NCBI RefSeq assembly: GCF_014197615.1
Contig: NZ_JACIFY010000003.1
Coordinates: 310,001-374,000, forward strand
Reading direction: 5' to 3'
DNA: 64,000 nt
Origin: Rhizobium esperanzae
GTDB taxonomy: Bacteria; Pseudomonadota; Alphaproteobacteria; Rhizobiales; Rhizobiaceae
In this document: positions 1 to 8,094 of the stretch, piece by piece
How positions within the stretch are numbered: position 1 is the first letter of the stretch
How the letters are laid out: each line of letters starts with the position of its first letter
Made by a program: the position numbers and the translations under genes
The notes under the pieces: model-generated
Told to the model about the DNA's origin: nothing
Seen by the model: only the letters and a program-made list of their open reading frames with translations
Databases searched by the model: none

Positions 1-666
1 GTCCCGCAGGATTTCCCACCCTTCGGCAGCGTCGGCACCGATATGGCCCCGATGGGCTACGATATCGACGTGGCCAACCTCATCGCCGAAAAGTTGGGCG
101 TCAAGACCGAACTGGTGCCGGTTACCAGCGCCAATCGCGTCCCCTATCTGCAGACCAACAAGGTCGATCTGGTCATTTCAAGTCTCGGCAAGAATGCGGA
201 GCGCGAAAAGGTGATCGATTTCTCTGCTGCCTACGCACCCTTTTTCAACGGCGTGTTCGCGCCGGCCGATCTTTCGATCGCCAAGGCGGAAGATCTCGCA
301 GGCAAGAGCGTCGGCGTCACGCGCGGCGCTGTCGAGGATCTCGAGTTGACCAAGATCGCGCCGGCCGATGCGACGATCAAGCGCTACGAGGACAATAACG
401 GCACGATCTCGGCCTTCCTCTCCGGCCAGGTCGACACCATTGCCACCGGCAACGTCGTGGCCGCTGCGATCCTCGCCAAGAATCCCCCGAAGCGCCCTGA
501 GATGAAGTTCCTCATCAAGAATTCGCCCTGCTACATCGGTCTCAACAAGGAGCAGGCGGCTCTTCTGGAGAAGGTGAACGCCATTATCGCTGCCGCCAAG
601 ACGGATGGCAGCTTGAATGCCATATCGCAGAAGTGGCTCGGCGCCGATCTCCCGTCCGATCTCTAA
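1..666 (+). CDS. Amino-acid ABC transporter substrate-binding protein (5'-truncated)
   Basis: The reading frame is open from the first base and the real start lies upstream of the window; 221 residues are visible. They match the core of family 3 solute-binding proteins (GlnH/HisJ type), which capture amino acids in the periplasm for ABC import. Visible hallmarks are the substrate-contact stretch QDFPPFG, the GYDIDVANLIA motif and the DLVISSLGKNAERE stretch. The signal peptide and roughly the first 40-50 residues are missing. Two permease genes and an ATPase gene follow on the same strand, so this is the first cistron visible in a complete-looking polar amino-acid importer. The exact amino acid cannot be told from this sequence. 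Confidence 0.93.
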   Translation, partial: VPQDFPPFGSVGTDMAPMGYDIDVANLIAEKLGVKTELVPVTSANRVPYLQTNKVDLVISSLGKNAEREKVIDFSAAYAPFFNGVFAPADLSIAKAEDLAGKSVGVTRGAVEDLELTKIAPADATIKRYEDNNGTISAFLSGQVDTIATGNVVAAAILAKNPPKRPEMKFLIKNSPCYIGLNKEQAALLEKVNAIIAAAKTDGSLNAISQKWLGADLPSDL

Positions 667-685
667 AGAGCCGGTCTTACGGACA

Positions 686-712
686 TCATCCCGCGCCCCA
701 CGCGCGGGATGA
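686..712 (+). terminator. Hairpin between binding-protein and permease genes
   Basis: A perfect 10-bp inverted repeat (arms 686-695 and 703-712, 7-nt loop) lies just after the binding-protein stop codon. No T-run follows. It is best read as an mRNA-stabilising or attenuating hairpin that lets the binding protein be made in excess over the membrane parts. Confidence 0.6.
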
Positions 713-745
713 CCGAGGCTCGTCACCGCAAGAGGGGAGAATTCC

Positions 746-1417
746 TTGAGCTACCATTTCGAATTCGGCTGGCTGCTTGAATATTATCCTGAGATCATCA
801 AGGGCATACTGGTCACGCTGGAGCTTATCGCCATCGGCGGTGTGCTCGGCATTGCGCTTGGCATCTTCTGCGCCTGGGTGCGCGCGCTCGGTCCGGCGTG
901 GCTGAAGCCGGTCGTTGCGACCTATGTCGAACTGATCCGCAACACGCCGTTCCTGATCCAGCTGTTTTTCATCTTCTTCGGCCTGCCGTCGCTCGGTCTT
1001 CAGCTTCCCGAACTGACCGCGGCCAATCTGGCGATGGTTATCAACCTCGGCGCCTATAGCTGCGAGATCATCCGCGCCGGCATCCAGGCGACCCCGAAGG
1101 GCCAGTTCGAGGCCGGCGCGAGCCTCGCCATGACGCGCTTCGAAACCTTCCGCCATGTCATTCTCGTTCCGTCGCTGCAGCGCATCTGGCCGGCGCTGTC
1201 GTCGCAGGTGGTCATCGTCATGCTCGGCTCATCGGTGGTGTCGCAGATCGCCGCCGAGGATCTGACCTTTGCCGCCAATTTCATCCAATCGCGAACCTTT
1301 CGCGCCTTCGAGGCCTACATCGTCTCGACATCAATCTATCTGGTGCTGGCGATCCTGTTGCGGCAGGTGCTGGCAATGGTCGGCGGGTTGATTTTCCCGA
1401 GGAGGGCAGCACGATGA
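746..1417 (+). CDS. Amino-acid ABC transporter permease (HisM/GlnP type), first subunit
   Basis: This 223-residue inner-membrane permease has several hydrophobic segments. The RNTPFLIQLF motif (about 65-74) is typical of polar amino-acid permeases, and the EAA loop EAGASLAM (about 122-129) docks the ATPase. The start is a TTG at 746, preceded by the purine-rich AGAGGGGAGA; no better in-frame ATG exists near the start of the family's N-terminal helix. It lies 79 bp after the binding-protein gene and overlaps the next permease by 4 bp (ATGA), so the two are translationally coupled. It presumably forms a heterodimer with the next protein. Confidence 0.92.
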   Translation: MSYHFEFGWLLEYYPEIIKGILVTLELIAIGGVLGIALGIFCAWVRALGPAWLKPVVATYVELIRNTPFLIQLFFIFFGLPSLGLQLPELTAANLAMVINLGAYSCEIIRAGIQATPKGQFEAGASLAMTRFETFRHVILVPSLQRIWPALSSQVVIVMLGSSVVSQIAAEDLTFAANFIQSRTFRAFEAYIVSTSIYLVLAILLRQVLAMVGGLIFPRRAAR

Positions 1418-2073
1418 TCACGTTCACACTCTGGGACATTCTGCGCAACCTGCTGCTTGCCACCCGCTGGACGATCCTGCTTTCGCTCGTCTCGTTCATC
1501 GGCGGCGGCGCGGTCGGGCTGGGGCTGCTGTTCTTGCGCATCAGCAAGCGCAAGGCGTTCAGGGCACTCGCGAAATATTATATCGAGCTCTTCCAGGGCA
1601 CGCCGCTGCTGATGCAACTCTTCATCGCCTTTTTCGGGCTCGGCCTGTTCGGCATCGACGTGCCGGCCTGGCTTGCCGCGGGATTGGCGCTCACCCTGTG
1701 GAGCGCAGCCTTTCTTGCCGAAATCTGGCGCGGCTGTGTCGAAGCGGTTGCGCGGGGTCAATGGGAAGCCTCCGCCAGCCTCGGCATGGGGCGGATGCAG
1801 CAGATGCGCTACGTCATCCTGCCGCAGGCGCTGAGGGTCGCCATCCCGCCTACGGTCGGTTTCTCTGTTCAGATCGTCAAGGGTACGGCACTGACCTCGA
1901 TCATCGGCTTCGTCGAATTGTCGAAAGCCGGCACCGTGGTCACCAATGCCACCTTCCAGCCCTTCACGGTCTATGGGCTCGTCGCCCTCATCTACTTCGC
2001 CCTCTGCTGGCCTTTGTCGAAAAGCAGCCAGATCCTGGAAAGGAAGCTCAATGTCGCTCATCGAAATCACTGA
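1414..2073 (+). CDS. Amino-acid ABC transporter permease, second subunit
   Basis: The 219-residue product is a second HisM/GlnP-type permease. The QGTPLLMQLF motif sits at 61-70 and the EAA-type loop, beginning EASASLGM, at about 118. The start codon overlaps the preceding stop by 4 bp, and its own 3' end overlaps the ATPase gene by 23 bp, so the cistrons are packed as one operon. It should pair with the first permease to form the membrane channel. Confidence 0.92.
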   Translation: MITFTLWDILRNLLLATRWTILLSLVSFIGGGAVGLGLLFLRISKRKAFRALAKYYIELFQGTPLLMQLFIAFFGLGLFGIDVPAWLAAGLALTLWSAAFLAEIWRGCVEAVARGQWEASASLGMGRMQQMRYVILPQALRVAIPPTVGFSVQIVKGTALTSIIGFVELSKAGTVVTNATFQPFTVYGLVALIYFALCWPLSKSSQILERKLNVAHRNH

Positions 2074-2776
2074 AGTCCGCAAGAGCTTTGGTACCACCGA
2101 GGTGCTGAAGGGCATCAATCTCAATGTCGAGCCCGGTGAGGTCATCGCCATCATCGGCAAGAGCGGTTCGGGCAAATCGACCCTGCTTCGCTGCATCAAC
2201 GGACTGGAGTCGATCACCGACGGTTCGATCGCTGTCGCAGGCGCGCAGCTTCTGGATGACGAAGTGCATCTGAAGGCATTGCGGCTGAAGGTCGGCATGA
2301 TCTTTCAGCAGTTCAACCTCTTCCCGCATTTGACCGTCGGCGGCAACGTCATGCTATCGCAGACCGTGGTCAAAAAGACCCCGAAGGCCGAAGCCGAGGC
2401 AACTGCCCGCAAGATGCTGGAACGGGTAGGGCTCGGCCACCGGTTCGACGCCTATCCGGACGAGCTCTCGGGCGGTCAGCAGCAGCGCGTCGCCATCGCC
2501 CGCGCGCTCGCCATGCAGCCGGCAGCGCTTCTTTGCGACGAGATCACCTCCGCGCTCGATCCGGAACTGGTCGCTGAAGTTCTGGCCGTGGTGCGTGAGC
2601 TTGCCGCGGAGGGAATGACGCTGCTGATGGTGACACACGAGATGAAGTTCGCCCGCGACGTCTGCAACCGCGTCGTCTTCATGCATCAGGGCCGGGTCCA
2701 CGAAGCGGGCCGGCCGGAAGACGTCTTCGCCAATCCGCAGACCCCCGAGCTGAAGCAGTTCCTCGGCCTCAGTTAA
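2051..2776 (+). CDS. Amino-acid ABC transporter ATP-binding protein (GlnQ/HisP type)
   Basis: The 241-residue cytoplasmic ATPase powers the importer. It has Walker A GKSGSGKST (36-44), a Q-loop in FQQFNLFP, signature LSGGQQQR (139-146), Walker B ending LLCDE (160-164) with a TSALDP D-loop region, and the switch histidine in VTHEM. The start at ATG 2051 gives the normal N-terminus beginning MSLIEITEV. A longer in-frame reading beginning at 1946 would add residues that only shadow the upstream permease. Family length is about 240-250, so the gene is complete. Confidence 0.94.
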   Translation: MSLIEITEVRKSFGTTEVLKGINLNVEPGEVIAIIGKSGSGKSTLLRCINGLESITDGSIAVAGAQLLDDEVHLKALRLKVGMIFQQFNLFPHLTVGGNVMLSQTVVKKTPKAEAEATARKMLERVGLGHRFDAYPDELSGGQQQRVAIARALAMQPAALLCDEITSALDPELVAEVLAVVRELAAEGMTLLMVTHEMKFARDVCNRVVFMHQGRVHEAGRPEDVFANPQTPELKQFLGLS

Positions 2777-2813
2777 GAAACGACGACATGCTCTCGCCTA
2801 CGCCGCAGGCGTG

Positions 2814-2844
2814 CCGGGAACGGCAGAATGGCTGCCGTTCCCGG
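2814..2844. terminator. Terminator-like hairpin between convergent genes
   Basis: A perfect 13-bp GC-rich inverted repeat (arms 2814-2826 and 2832-2844) with a 5-nt loop lies between the convergent ATPase and PspA-family genes. It could terminate or insulate both transcripts. There is no clear T-run on either side. Confidence 0.55.
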
Positions 2845-2849
2845 GATTG

Positions 2850-3584
2850 TCAGTCTTTGCTGCCGGTCGGGGCGGGCAGCAGGACGGGCTCGGCCGTATG
2901 TTTCGGCAGCATCAGCTGGGCAAGAATGTCGTCTGCCGAATGGCTCGGAGTGCCGATGCCGGCTTCGCGCAGTTGACGGTCGAGATCGCCGCCGTTTTCC
3001 AGCGCGGCCAGTTCGGCACCGGCTTCGATGCGGCCGGCCGTGATTTCCTGGCGTTTCTTGATGCGTTCGAGACTTTCGACGGCGCTGCCGAGACGGGTAT
3101 TGATGCCCGACTGATTGTGGGCAATCGCCGATTGCGCGCGCAGCAGCGACTCGTTGGCTTTGACGTTCTCCACCTCGCGCTTCATCTGGGCAATGCGTGC
3201 CTCGGTATCCTGGATCGTCCGCAGCATCTGCTGCTGGCGGGGTAGCAGGCGATCGAGCTCCTCCTGGTCGCGCTGCACTTCGGCACGGCTGGTGGCGATG
3301 CGCTGGGCGAGACCCTGAGCGAGATCGGTGCGGCCGGCGGAGATCGCAGCGCGGGCGCTGTCGGTATCCTTGGTCTCCTTGGCGCGGTTTTCGTCCAGTC
3401 GGCGCATAACGCTCTTGTTGGACGCCATGATGCCGGCCAGGTCGGATCGCGCCCGGCGCAGCGATTGTTCAGCGTCGCGGATTTCCTGGTCGAGAATGCG
3501 CATGGACTGGCTGTCGGCGGCGGCTTCCGCTGCCTCGTTAATGCCGCCGCGAATGGCGGTGAAAATCTTTCCCCAGGTGCTCAC
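2850..3584 (-). CDS. yjfJ: PspA/IM30-family protein (YjfJ-like)
   Basis: The product is about 244 residues, nearly all charged coiled-coil helix, as in PspA/IM30/Vipp1 (ESCRT-III-like membrane-remodelling) proteins. It begins STWGKIFTAIRGG, an amphipathic membrane-binding helix, followed by long heptad-like helices up to about residue 195 and a short tail. I prefer the GTG at 3584 because it overlaps the upstream stop codon (GTGA) and has GGGGA before it; an ATG at 3608 would extend the protein by eight residues. It is co-transcribed with the DUF2170 gene and is the PspA paralogue typical of yjfI-J-K-L-M-C clusters, with a likely role in envelope protection. Confidence 0.88.
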   Translation of the reverse strand: MSTWGKIFTAIRGGINEAAEAAADSQSMRILDQEIRDAEQSLRRARSDLAGIMASNKSVMRRLDENRAKETKDTDSARAAISAGRTDLAQGLAQRIATSRAEVQRDQEELDRLLPRQQQMLRTIQDTEARIAQMKREVENVKANESLLRAQSAIAHNQSGINTRLGSAVESLERIKKRQEITAGRIEAGAELAALENGGDLDRQLREAGIGTPSHSADDILAQLMLPKHTAEPVLLPAPTGSKD

Positions 3585-4027
3585 GCTGCAATCTCCCCGC
3601 TTTTCCATTCTTCAATCATGTGTGCCGCATCGACGGCATTGGCCGCCAGAATTGCGACCTCTTCGACCACCGTGTCGGCGGATGAACGGGCCGACAGCGA
3701 GCCGAACAATTCATACCATTCCTCACCGTTGATCGCGGTGATGCCGAAGCTGGAGAGCGGTACGAACTTGTGCGTCTTGAGCACCATGCGTTCGAAGGCT
3801 TCGCGGTTGGGAACATCCTTGCACGGCACCAGAACGGCGCTGACTAGGATATCACGCTCTCCGCTCACCGCGACGAAGACGTCGAGATCGCCTTTTTCCT
3901 TAAGAGTTACGCATAGGATGTCGCCCTGTTCGGGTACGGCGACATCCACATCGCCGAGTGCCTCCGGATCGGCGGCGAACAGGCGCGTCAAAGTGGTGAG
4001 GTTCCAGGTCTCCAAAAAATCCTCCAT
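3581..4027 (-). CDS. yjfI: DUF2170 family protein (YjfI-like)
   Basis: This 148-residue soluble protein resembles the DUF2170/YjfI family, whose members sit beside PspA-family genes. The sequence is acidic, with no signal peptide or membrane helix, and the family's biochemical role is unknown. The stop overlaps the start of the PspA-family gene by 4 bp, so the two are translationally coupled. It is the first gene of a two-gene leftward unit that diverges from the channel-DUF2491-DUF350 unit. The identification rests on the sequence look and the strongly conserved gene context. Confidence 0.8.
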   Translation of the reverse strand: MEDFLETWNLTTLTRLFAADPEALGDVDVAVPEQGDILCVTLKEKGDLDVFVAVSGERDILVSAVLVPCKDVPNREAFERMVLKTHKFVPLSSFGITAINGEEWYELFGSLSARSSADTVVEEVAILAANAVDAAHMIEEWKSGEIAA

Positions 4028-4132
4028 CGGTTAGAATTCCGAAAAATATCTGGGTAATCGGTATGCCACTTAAAGGGGTGGCGCACTAAATAAATTTCGC
4101 TAGGCTGCACACCGGGAACGGGGGCGAATCGC

Positions 4133-5188
4133 GTGCCATTTATCGCTTCATTGTTGCGGCGTGTATATCTCTCGCTGAGCGAATTGGCTTGGTCGGCGCT
4201 TTTTCTTATCCTCGTAATCCACCTGATCGCTTCTTATCTGCTCTTCATGCTGGCCGGCGAAGGCGATCTTGTCGGCAATCCGATCGATTTTCTCTACTAC
4301 TATATGGTGACGGCAACGACTGTCGGCTATGGAGACCTGTCCCCAAAATCGGGGCTTGGCCGGCTCATTGCCGTCCTGTTCGTTCTTCCCGGTGGCATTG
4401 CCATCTTCACCGCTGTTCTTGGCAAATTATTGACAACTATCGGCACGATCTGGAGGAACCGTATGCGCGGATTGGGCGATTACAGTGAACGCGCCGGCCA
4501 TATCATCGTGCTCGGCTGGCAAGAGGGACAGACATACCAGACGCTGCGGCTGCTGCATGCCGAACGGCAGGCCAACGAACCGATGAGCGTTCTGGTTGCC
4601 AAGGACCTGGCGGAAAATCCCGCCAGCGACTACGCCGACTATATCAGAACCGAGCGGCTTTCCGATGCCGATGCCCTGGTGCGGGCCGGAGTGGCGCAGG
4701 CGCGCGCGATCATCGCGCGCGGGGCCAATGACGACGAGACGCTGGCCGCAGTGCTGATTGCCGAAGACCATGCACCCAATGCCCATATCGTGGCTTATTT
4801 CGCCGACGACCGCACGGCGCAGATGGTCAAACAACTCCGGCCGCGCGTCGAGGCGGTGGGCTCGCTCGCCGAGGAGCTGCTGTCGCGTGCCGCCCGTGAC
4901 CCGGGCTCTTCGGAAATCGCCGCACGGCTGCTGTCGGCCGCCTCCACCGACACGGCCTTTTCCCTGCCGGTCCCGCCTTTGCAAACGCCGCTGCTCTATG
5001 GGGACGTGTTTTTAAGCCTCAAGCGCGAGCACAATGTGACGCTGGTGGGCTTGCTGAGCCAGGGCATGACCGACCTCAATTGCCGAGACGAGGTTGAGAT
5101 GCGGGGCGGTGAAACCCTTTACTACATCAGCGGAATGCGGCTAGATCCCGCTGCCATCGCTTGGGTTCGAATGGGAGACGTATCATGA
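4133..5188 (+). CDS. Potassium-channel family protein with regulatory nucleotide-binding domain
   Basis: The 351-residue product has a first membrane helix near 20-42, a pore loop with the K+ selectivity filter TVGYGD (63-68), and a second helix near 74-97. A cytoplasmic RCK/TrkA-N-like domain starts near 110. The NAD-type glycine motif is degenerate (VLGWQEGQ), so ligand binding may be altered or lost. The start is a GTG at 4133 after a GGGGCG element. The gene opens the rightward half of the envelope cluster and its stop overlaps the DUF2491 start (ATGA). Such channels occur beside PspA-family genes in some proteobacteria, but none lies in E. coli yjfIJKLMC. Confidence 0.88.
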   Translation: MPFIASLLRRVYLSLSELAWSALFLILVIHLIASYLLFMLAGEGDLVGNPIDFLYYYMVTATTVGYGDLSPKSGLGRLIAVLFVLPGGIAIFTAVLGKLLTTIGTIWRNRMRGLGDYSERAGHIIVLGWQEGQTYQTLRLLHAERQANEPMSVLVAKDLAENPASDYADYIRTERLSDADALVRAGVAQARAIIARGANDDETLAAVLIAEDHAPNAHIVAYFADDRTAQMVKQLRPRVEAVGSLAEELLSRAARDPGSSEIAARLLSAASTDTAFSLPVPPLQTPLLYGDVFLSLKREHNVTLVGLLSQGMTDLNCRDEVEMRGGETLYYISGMRLDPAAIAWVRMGDVS

Positions 5189-5844
5189 TCGGATGGTTCG
5201 GCAGAGACAAGAACGAAAAGCCCTTGCCCAAAGAACTTGGCCCCTTGAGCGCCGCGATCGGCGGGGCCCTGGAAATCGATTTCCTCTCCCTCGAGGCCGA
5301 GGCTTTGGGCGGCGAGCCGGCCATGCCGCTGCCCCGGAGCGGTCCCTTCATCATTGCCGGCTACGGTGAGGTTTCGCTCGATGCCGCCACCGTTCTGTCG
5401 CGTTACTACGATGAAGACCATCGGATGATTCAGGTCATGTCGACGTCGGGCCGGCCGGGTGATGCCGTCGACGACATCAGCTTTTATCAGCCTTGGGACA
5501 GCGTCGTGCCTGCCGGGCAGGGTGAATGGCGCCGCTGGACCGGGCCGGACGGCCTGATCGGCCAGCCGTCCTACGATGCCGACGGTATCCTCTTTAGCCG
5601 CTTCTGGGGCGAAGGCCCGGAGCGCGCCCAACTGGCGGAGTTCGTCGAAAAGGTCGACGATGGTGAAGAGCAGCGCTCCATTCACCAGACCTGCATGCTG
5701 TATTATCGCCCGCTTGGCTCGACGCGCGAAATGCTTCTGATCAATGTCGAGCGCGACCTCGATTTCGCACAGAGCCAGACGGGAAGCTCGGTGGAATTTC
5801 TGATCGGCTATGGACTTGCTCCAGCCGACGTTCGCCGCGTCTGA
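5185..5844 (+). CDS. yjfK: DUF2491 family protein (YjfK-like)
   Basis: The 219-residue protein has no signal peptide or membrane helix and matches the DUF2491/YjfK family in size, sequence character and neighbours. ATG 5185 is chosen because it overlaps the channel stop codon by 4 bp and gives the usual basic, aromatic N-terminus (MIGWFGRDK). The biochemical function of the family is unknown. Its fixed place among PspA, DUF350 and DUF1190 genes points to a role in envelope integrity. It lies 35 bp before the DUF350 gene in the same operon. Confidence 0.82.
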   Translation: MIGWFGRDKNEKPLPKELGPLSAAIGGALEIDFLSLEAEALGGEPAMPLPRSGPFIIAGYGEVSLDAATVLSRYYDEDHRMIQVMSTSGRPGDAVDDISFYQPWDSVVPAGQGEWRRWTGPDGLIGQPSYDADGILFSRFWGEGPERAQLAEFVEKVDDGEEQRSIHQTCMLYYRPLGSTREMLLINVERDLDFAQSQTGSSVEFLIGYGLAPADVRRV

Positions 5845-5879
5845 TAGCGCCCATCAATTTTTAACGGAGGACTTTTTCA

Positions 5880-6281
5880 ATGCTCGATTATGTGGCGGGC
5901 CTGCCTGCATTCCTTGGTTATTTCGCCGTCGGTCTTGCCGCCTACGCGGTTTTTGCGGTGATTTACACATGGTTGACGCCGCAAGCGGAGGTCCAGCTCA
6001 TTCGCGCGGGCAATCTTGCCGCCGTTACTGCATTCCTGGGTGCGCTTGTCGGTTTCAGCCTGCCTCTGGCTTCGGCCGCCGCCAATTCGGTCAGCGTCGT
6101 CGACTACATTATATGGGCGGTGATCGGCATCCTGGCGCAGATTCTCGCTTACTACATTGCGAATTTCACGATGACAGACCTGCATCAGAAGATCACGGCC
6201 GACAATATCGCCGCGGGCATATGGGGCGGCGGCATCGCACTGGTCATCGGTATTCTCAATGCCGCCTGCATGACCTATTGA
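5880..6281 (+). CDS. yjfL: DUF350 small membrane protein (YjfL-like)
   Basis: The 133-residue protein has four predicted hydrophobic segments (roughly 10-31, 42-62, 73-94 and 107-131), the hallmark of the DUF350/YjfL family. A good ribosome site (GGAGG, about 12 bp upstream) supports ATG 5880. DUF350 proteins recur with PspA-like proteins and ATP-grasp glutathionylspermidine-synthase homologues, which suggests a membrane anchor or partner for that ligase. No enzymatic residues can be named. It is followed after 12 bp by the DUF1190 lipoprotein gene. Confidence 0.87.
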   Translation: MLDYVAGLPAFLGYFAVGLAAYAVFAVIYTWLTPQAEVQLIRAGNLAAVTAFLGALVGFSLPLASAAANSVSVVDYIIWAVIGILAQILAYYIANFTMTDLHQKITADNIAAGIWGGGIALVIGILNAACMTY

Positions 6282-6293
6282 GGGGAGGGAACG

Positions 6294-6899
6294 ATGCGCA
6301 GACGCAAGAGCGGGCACAAACGACCTTTCCTCGCCCTCGGCACGATCGCCGCCTCGACCCTGGCGCTATCCGGTTGCGGCGACCAGACTCCTTCGGAGGT
6401 CATGTTCACCTCCGTCGACCAATGCGTGGCATCCGGCATGGACCAGCAGGTCTGCCAGGCCGGATATCAGGATGCCATGCGAGCCCATCTCGTCACCGCG
6501 CCGCATTTCAACGGCATGGCCGCCTGCGAGGCCGAGTACGGCGCGGGCCAATGCACTGAACAGCGAAGCAATGCCGTCCCTAACAACAATACCGGCGGAA
6601 GCGGCAGCTTTTTCGTGCCGTTCCTGACAGGTTACATGCTGTCTTCGGCACTGAACAACATCGGCGACTACAATGATTATCGCCGGCGCCAGGAGGAGAT
6701 TGGCTTCTATTACGGTTCGACGCCGATTTATCGCAATCGCTCCGGACAGATGGTGACAACGACGGTTCGCTCAGGCGGCGCGCGCTACGACACCACGATT
6801 GCGCCCTCGCGCCAGAGCGTCAAGCCGGTCAACGTCAATACCCGCACCGTCGCCCGCCAAGGCTTCGGAGGCCGTTCGTCCTTCGGTTTCGGCGGCTGA
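6294..6899 (+). CDS. yjfM: DUF1190 lipoprotein (YjfM/YgiB-like)
   Basis: The 201-residue precursor has a basic N-terminus, a hydrophobic stretch and the lipobox LSGC, predicting lipidation at Cys28 and export. The mature part contains several cysteines and ends in a Ser/Thr/Arg/Gly-rich tail, as in DUF1190 (YgiB/YjfM) proteins. In E. coli, ygiB and yjfM each precede an ATP-grasp gene (ygiC or yjfC), and that pairing is kept here: the next start is 1 bp after this stop. Function is unknown. A periplasmic partner of the ligase system is the reasonable inference. Confidence 0.87.
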   Translation: MRRRKSGHKRPFLALGTIAASTLALSGCGDQTPSEVMFTSVDQCVASGMDQQVCQAGYQDAMRAHLVTAPHFNGMAACEAEYGAGQCTEQRSNAVPNNNTGGSGSFFVPFLTGYMLSSALNNIGDYNDYRRRQEEIGFYYGSTPIYRNRSGQMVTTTVRSGGARYDTTIAPSRQSVKPVNVNTRTVARQGFGGRSSFGFGG

Positions 6900-6900
6900 C

Positions 6901-8058
6901 ATGAAGCGCATCACTCTTCCGGCGCGTCCCGATTGGCGTGACAAGGCGCGCGCCGTCGGCTTCGGGTTTCACGTCATGTACGGTGAGCCCTACTGGCTCG
7001 ACGATGCCGCCTACACCTTCACGCTCGATGAGATCGAGACGCAGATCGAAGAGCCGAGCCAGGAACTGCACGACATGTGCATGGATATGGTCGGTGATAT
7101 CGTCGGAAGCGAAGAGGCGCTCGACCGGCTGGCCATTCCGGAGGATCTGCGCGATGTGGTGCAGCGCTCCTGGCTGCGCGGAGATCGGCATCTCTATGGC
7201 CGGTTCGATCTCGCTTACGACGGCACCGGTCCCGCCAAGCTGCTCGAATACAACGCCGATACGCCGACTTCGGTGTTCGAGACAGCCTATTTCCAGTTCA
7301 ATTGGCTGACCGACCAGATGGCTTTGGGTGTTCTGCCCAATGATGCGGACCAGTACAATTCCTTGCAGGAAAGCCTCGTCGAAGCGTTCGAGCAGTTTCC
7401 CAAAGGGCCGATCTTCCACTTCGCCGCGATGACTGACAATGAGGAGGATCGCGGCACGACGGTTTATCTGATGGACTGTGCGGTACAGGCCGGCCATCGC
7501 GTCGAGCTTCTGGACATGAGCGAGATCGGCATCGATGCGCAGGGCCGCTACACCGACCTTCAGGATCGGGTGATCGACCGCTGCTTCAAGCTGTACCCAT
7601 GGGAATTCATGCTGCGCGAGCCGTTCGCCCGCGAACTGGTGCGCTCGGGCGATGTTTTCATCGAGCCCGCCTGGAAGGCCGTGCTTTCCAACAAGGGGCT
7701 TTTGCCGCTGCTCTGGCGGCGCCATCCCAATCACCCCAATCTGCTGCCGAGCTATTTCGCCGACGACCCGGCGGCATCGGCCCTCACCGACTATGTGCGC
7801 AAACCGCTGCTGTCGCGAGAAGGCGAGAACGTCACGATATTTCGAGATGGCCGGGAATTGATGTCCGCCCCCGGCGATTACGGCGATGAAGGATTCGTCG
7901 TCCAGGCCTATGCCCCGCTTTTCGAAAGCGATGGCGGCTTCGCCGTGCTCGGCAGCTGGATCGTCGGCGATCGGGCCTGCGGCCTTGCCGTGCGCGAGGA
8001 CCGCTCGCGTATAACCGCCAACCTGTCGCGTTTCGTGCCGCACGTCATCATCGATTAA
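6901..8058 (+). CDS. yjfC: Glutathionylspermidine-synthase-like ATP-grasp ligase (YjfC/YgiC-like)
   Basis: The 385-residue protein matches the GSP-synthase C-terminal ATP-grasp fold found alone (without the amidase half) in YjfC/YgiC. The conserved block LLEYNADTPTSVFETAY lies near 115-131. Relatives form a C-N bond using ATP, but the true substrate of YjfC/YgiC is not established and glutathionylspermidine itself should not be assumed. ATG 6901 follows the lipoprotein stop directly; a longer frame from 6799 would only overlap that gene. An esterase gene follows 36 bp later. Confidence 0.88.
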   Translation: MKRITLPARPDWRDKARAVGFGFHVMYGEPYWLDDAAYTFTLDEIETQIEEPSQELHDMCMDMVGDIVGSEEALDRLAIPEDLRDVVQRSWLRGDRHLYGRFDLAYDGTGPAKLLEYNADTPTSVFETAYFQFNWLTDQMALGVLPNDADQYNSLQESLVEAFEQFPKGPIFHFAAMTDNEEDRGTTVYLMDCAVQAGHRVELLDMSEIGIDAQGRYTDLQDRVIDRCFKLYPWEFMLREPFARELVRSGDVFIEPAWKAVLSNKGLLPLLWRRHPNHPNLLPSYFADDPAASALTDYVRKPLLSREGENVTIFRDGRELMSAPGDYGDEGFVVQAYAPLFESDGGFAVLGSWIVGDRACGLAVREDRSRITANLSRFVPHVIID

Positions 8059-8094
8059 GAGGGGATACAACAATTCTCCTTCTCCTATCCTCTT

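Noticed and set aside
1336..2298. Long minus-strand open frame across the amino-acid permease genes
   Set aside because: It is the antisense shadow of two clear permease genes, with low-complexity Arg/Asp/Glu-rich sequence and no family resemblance.
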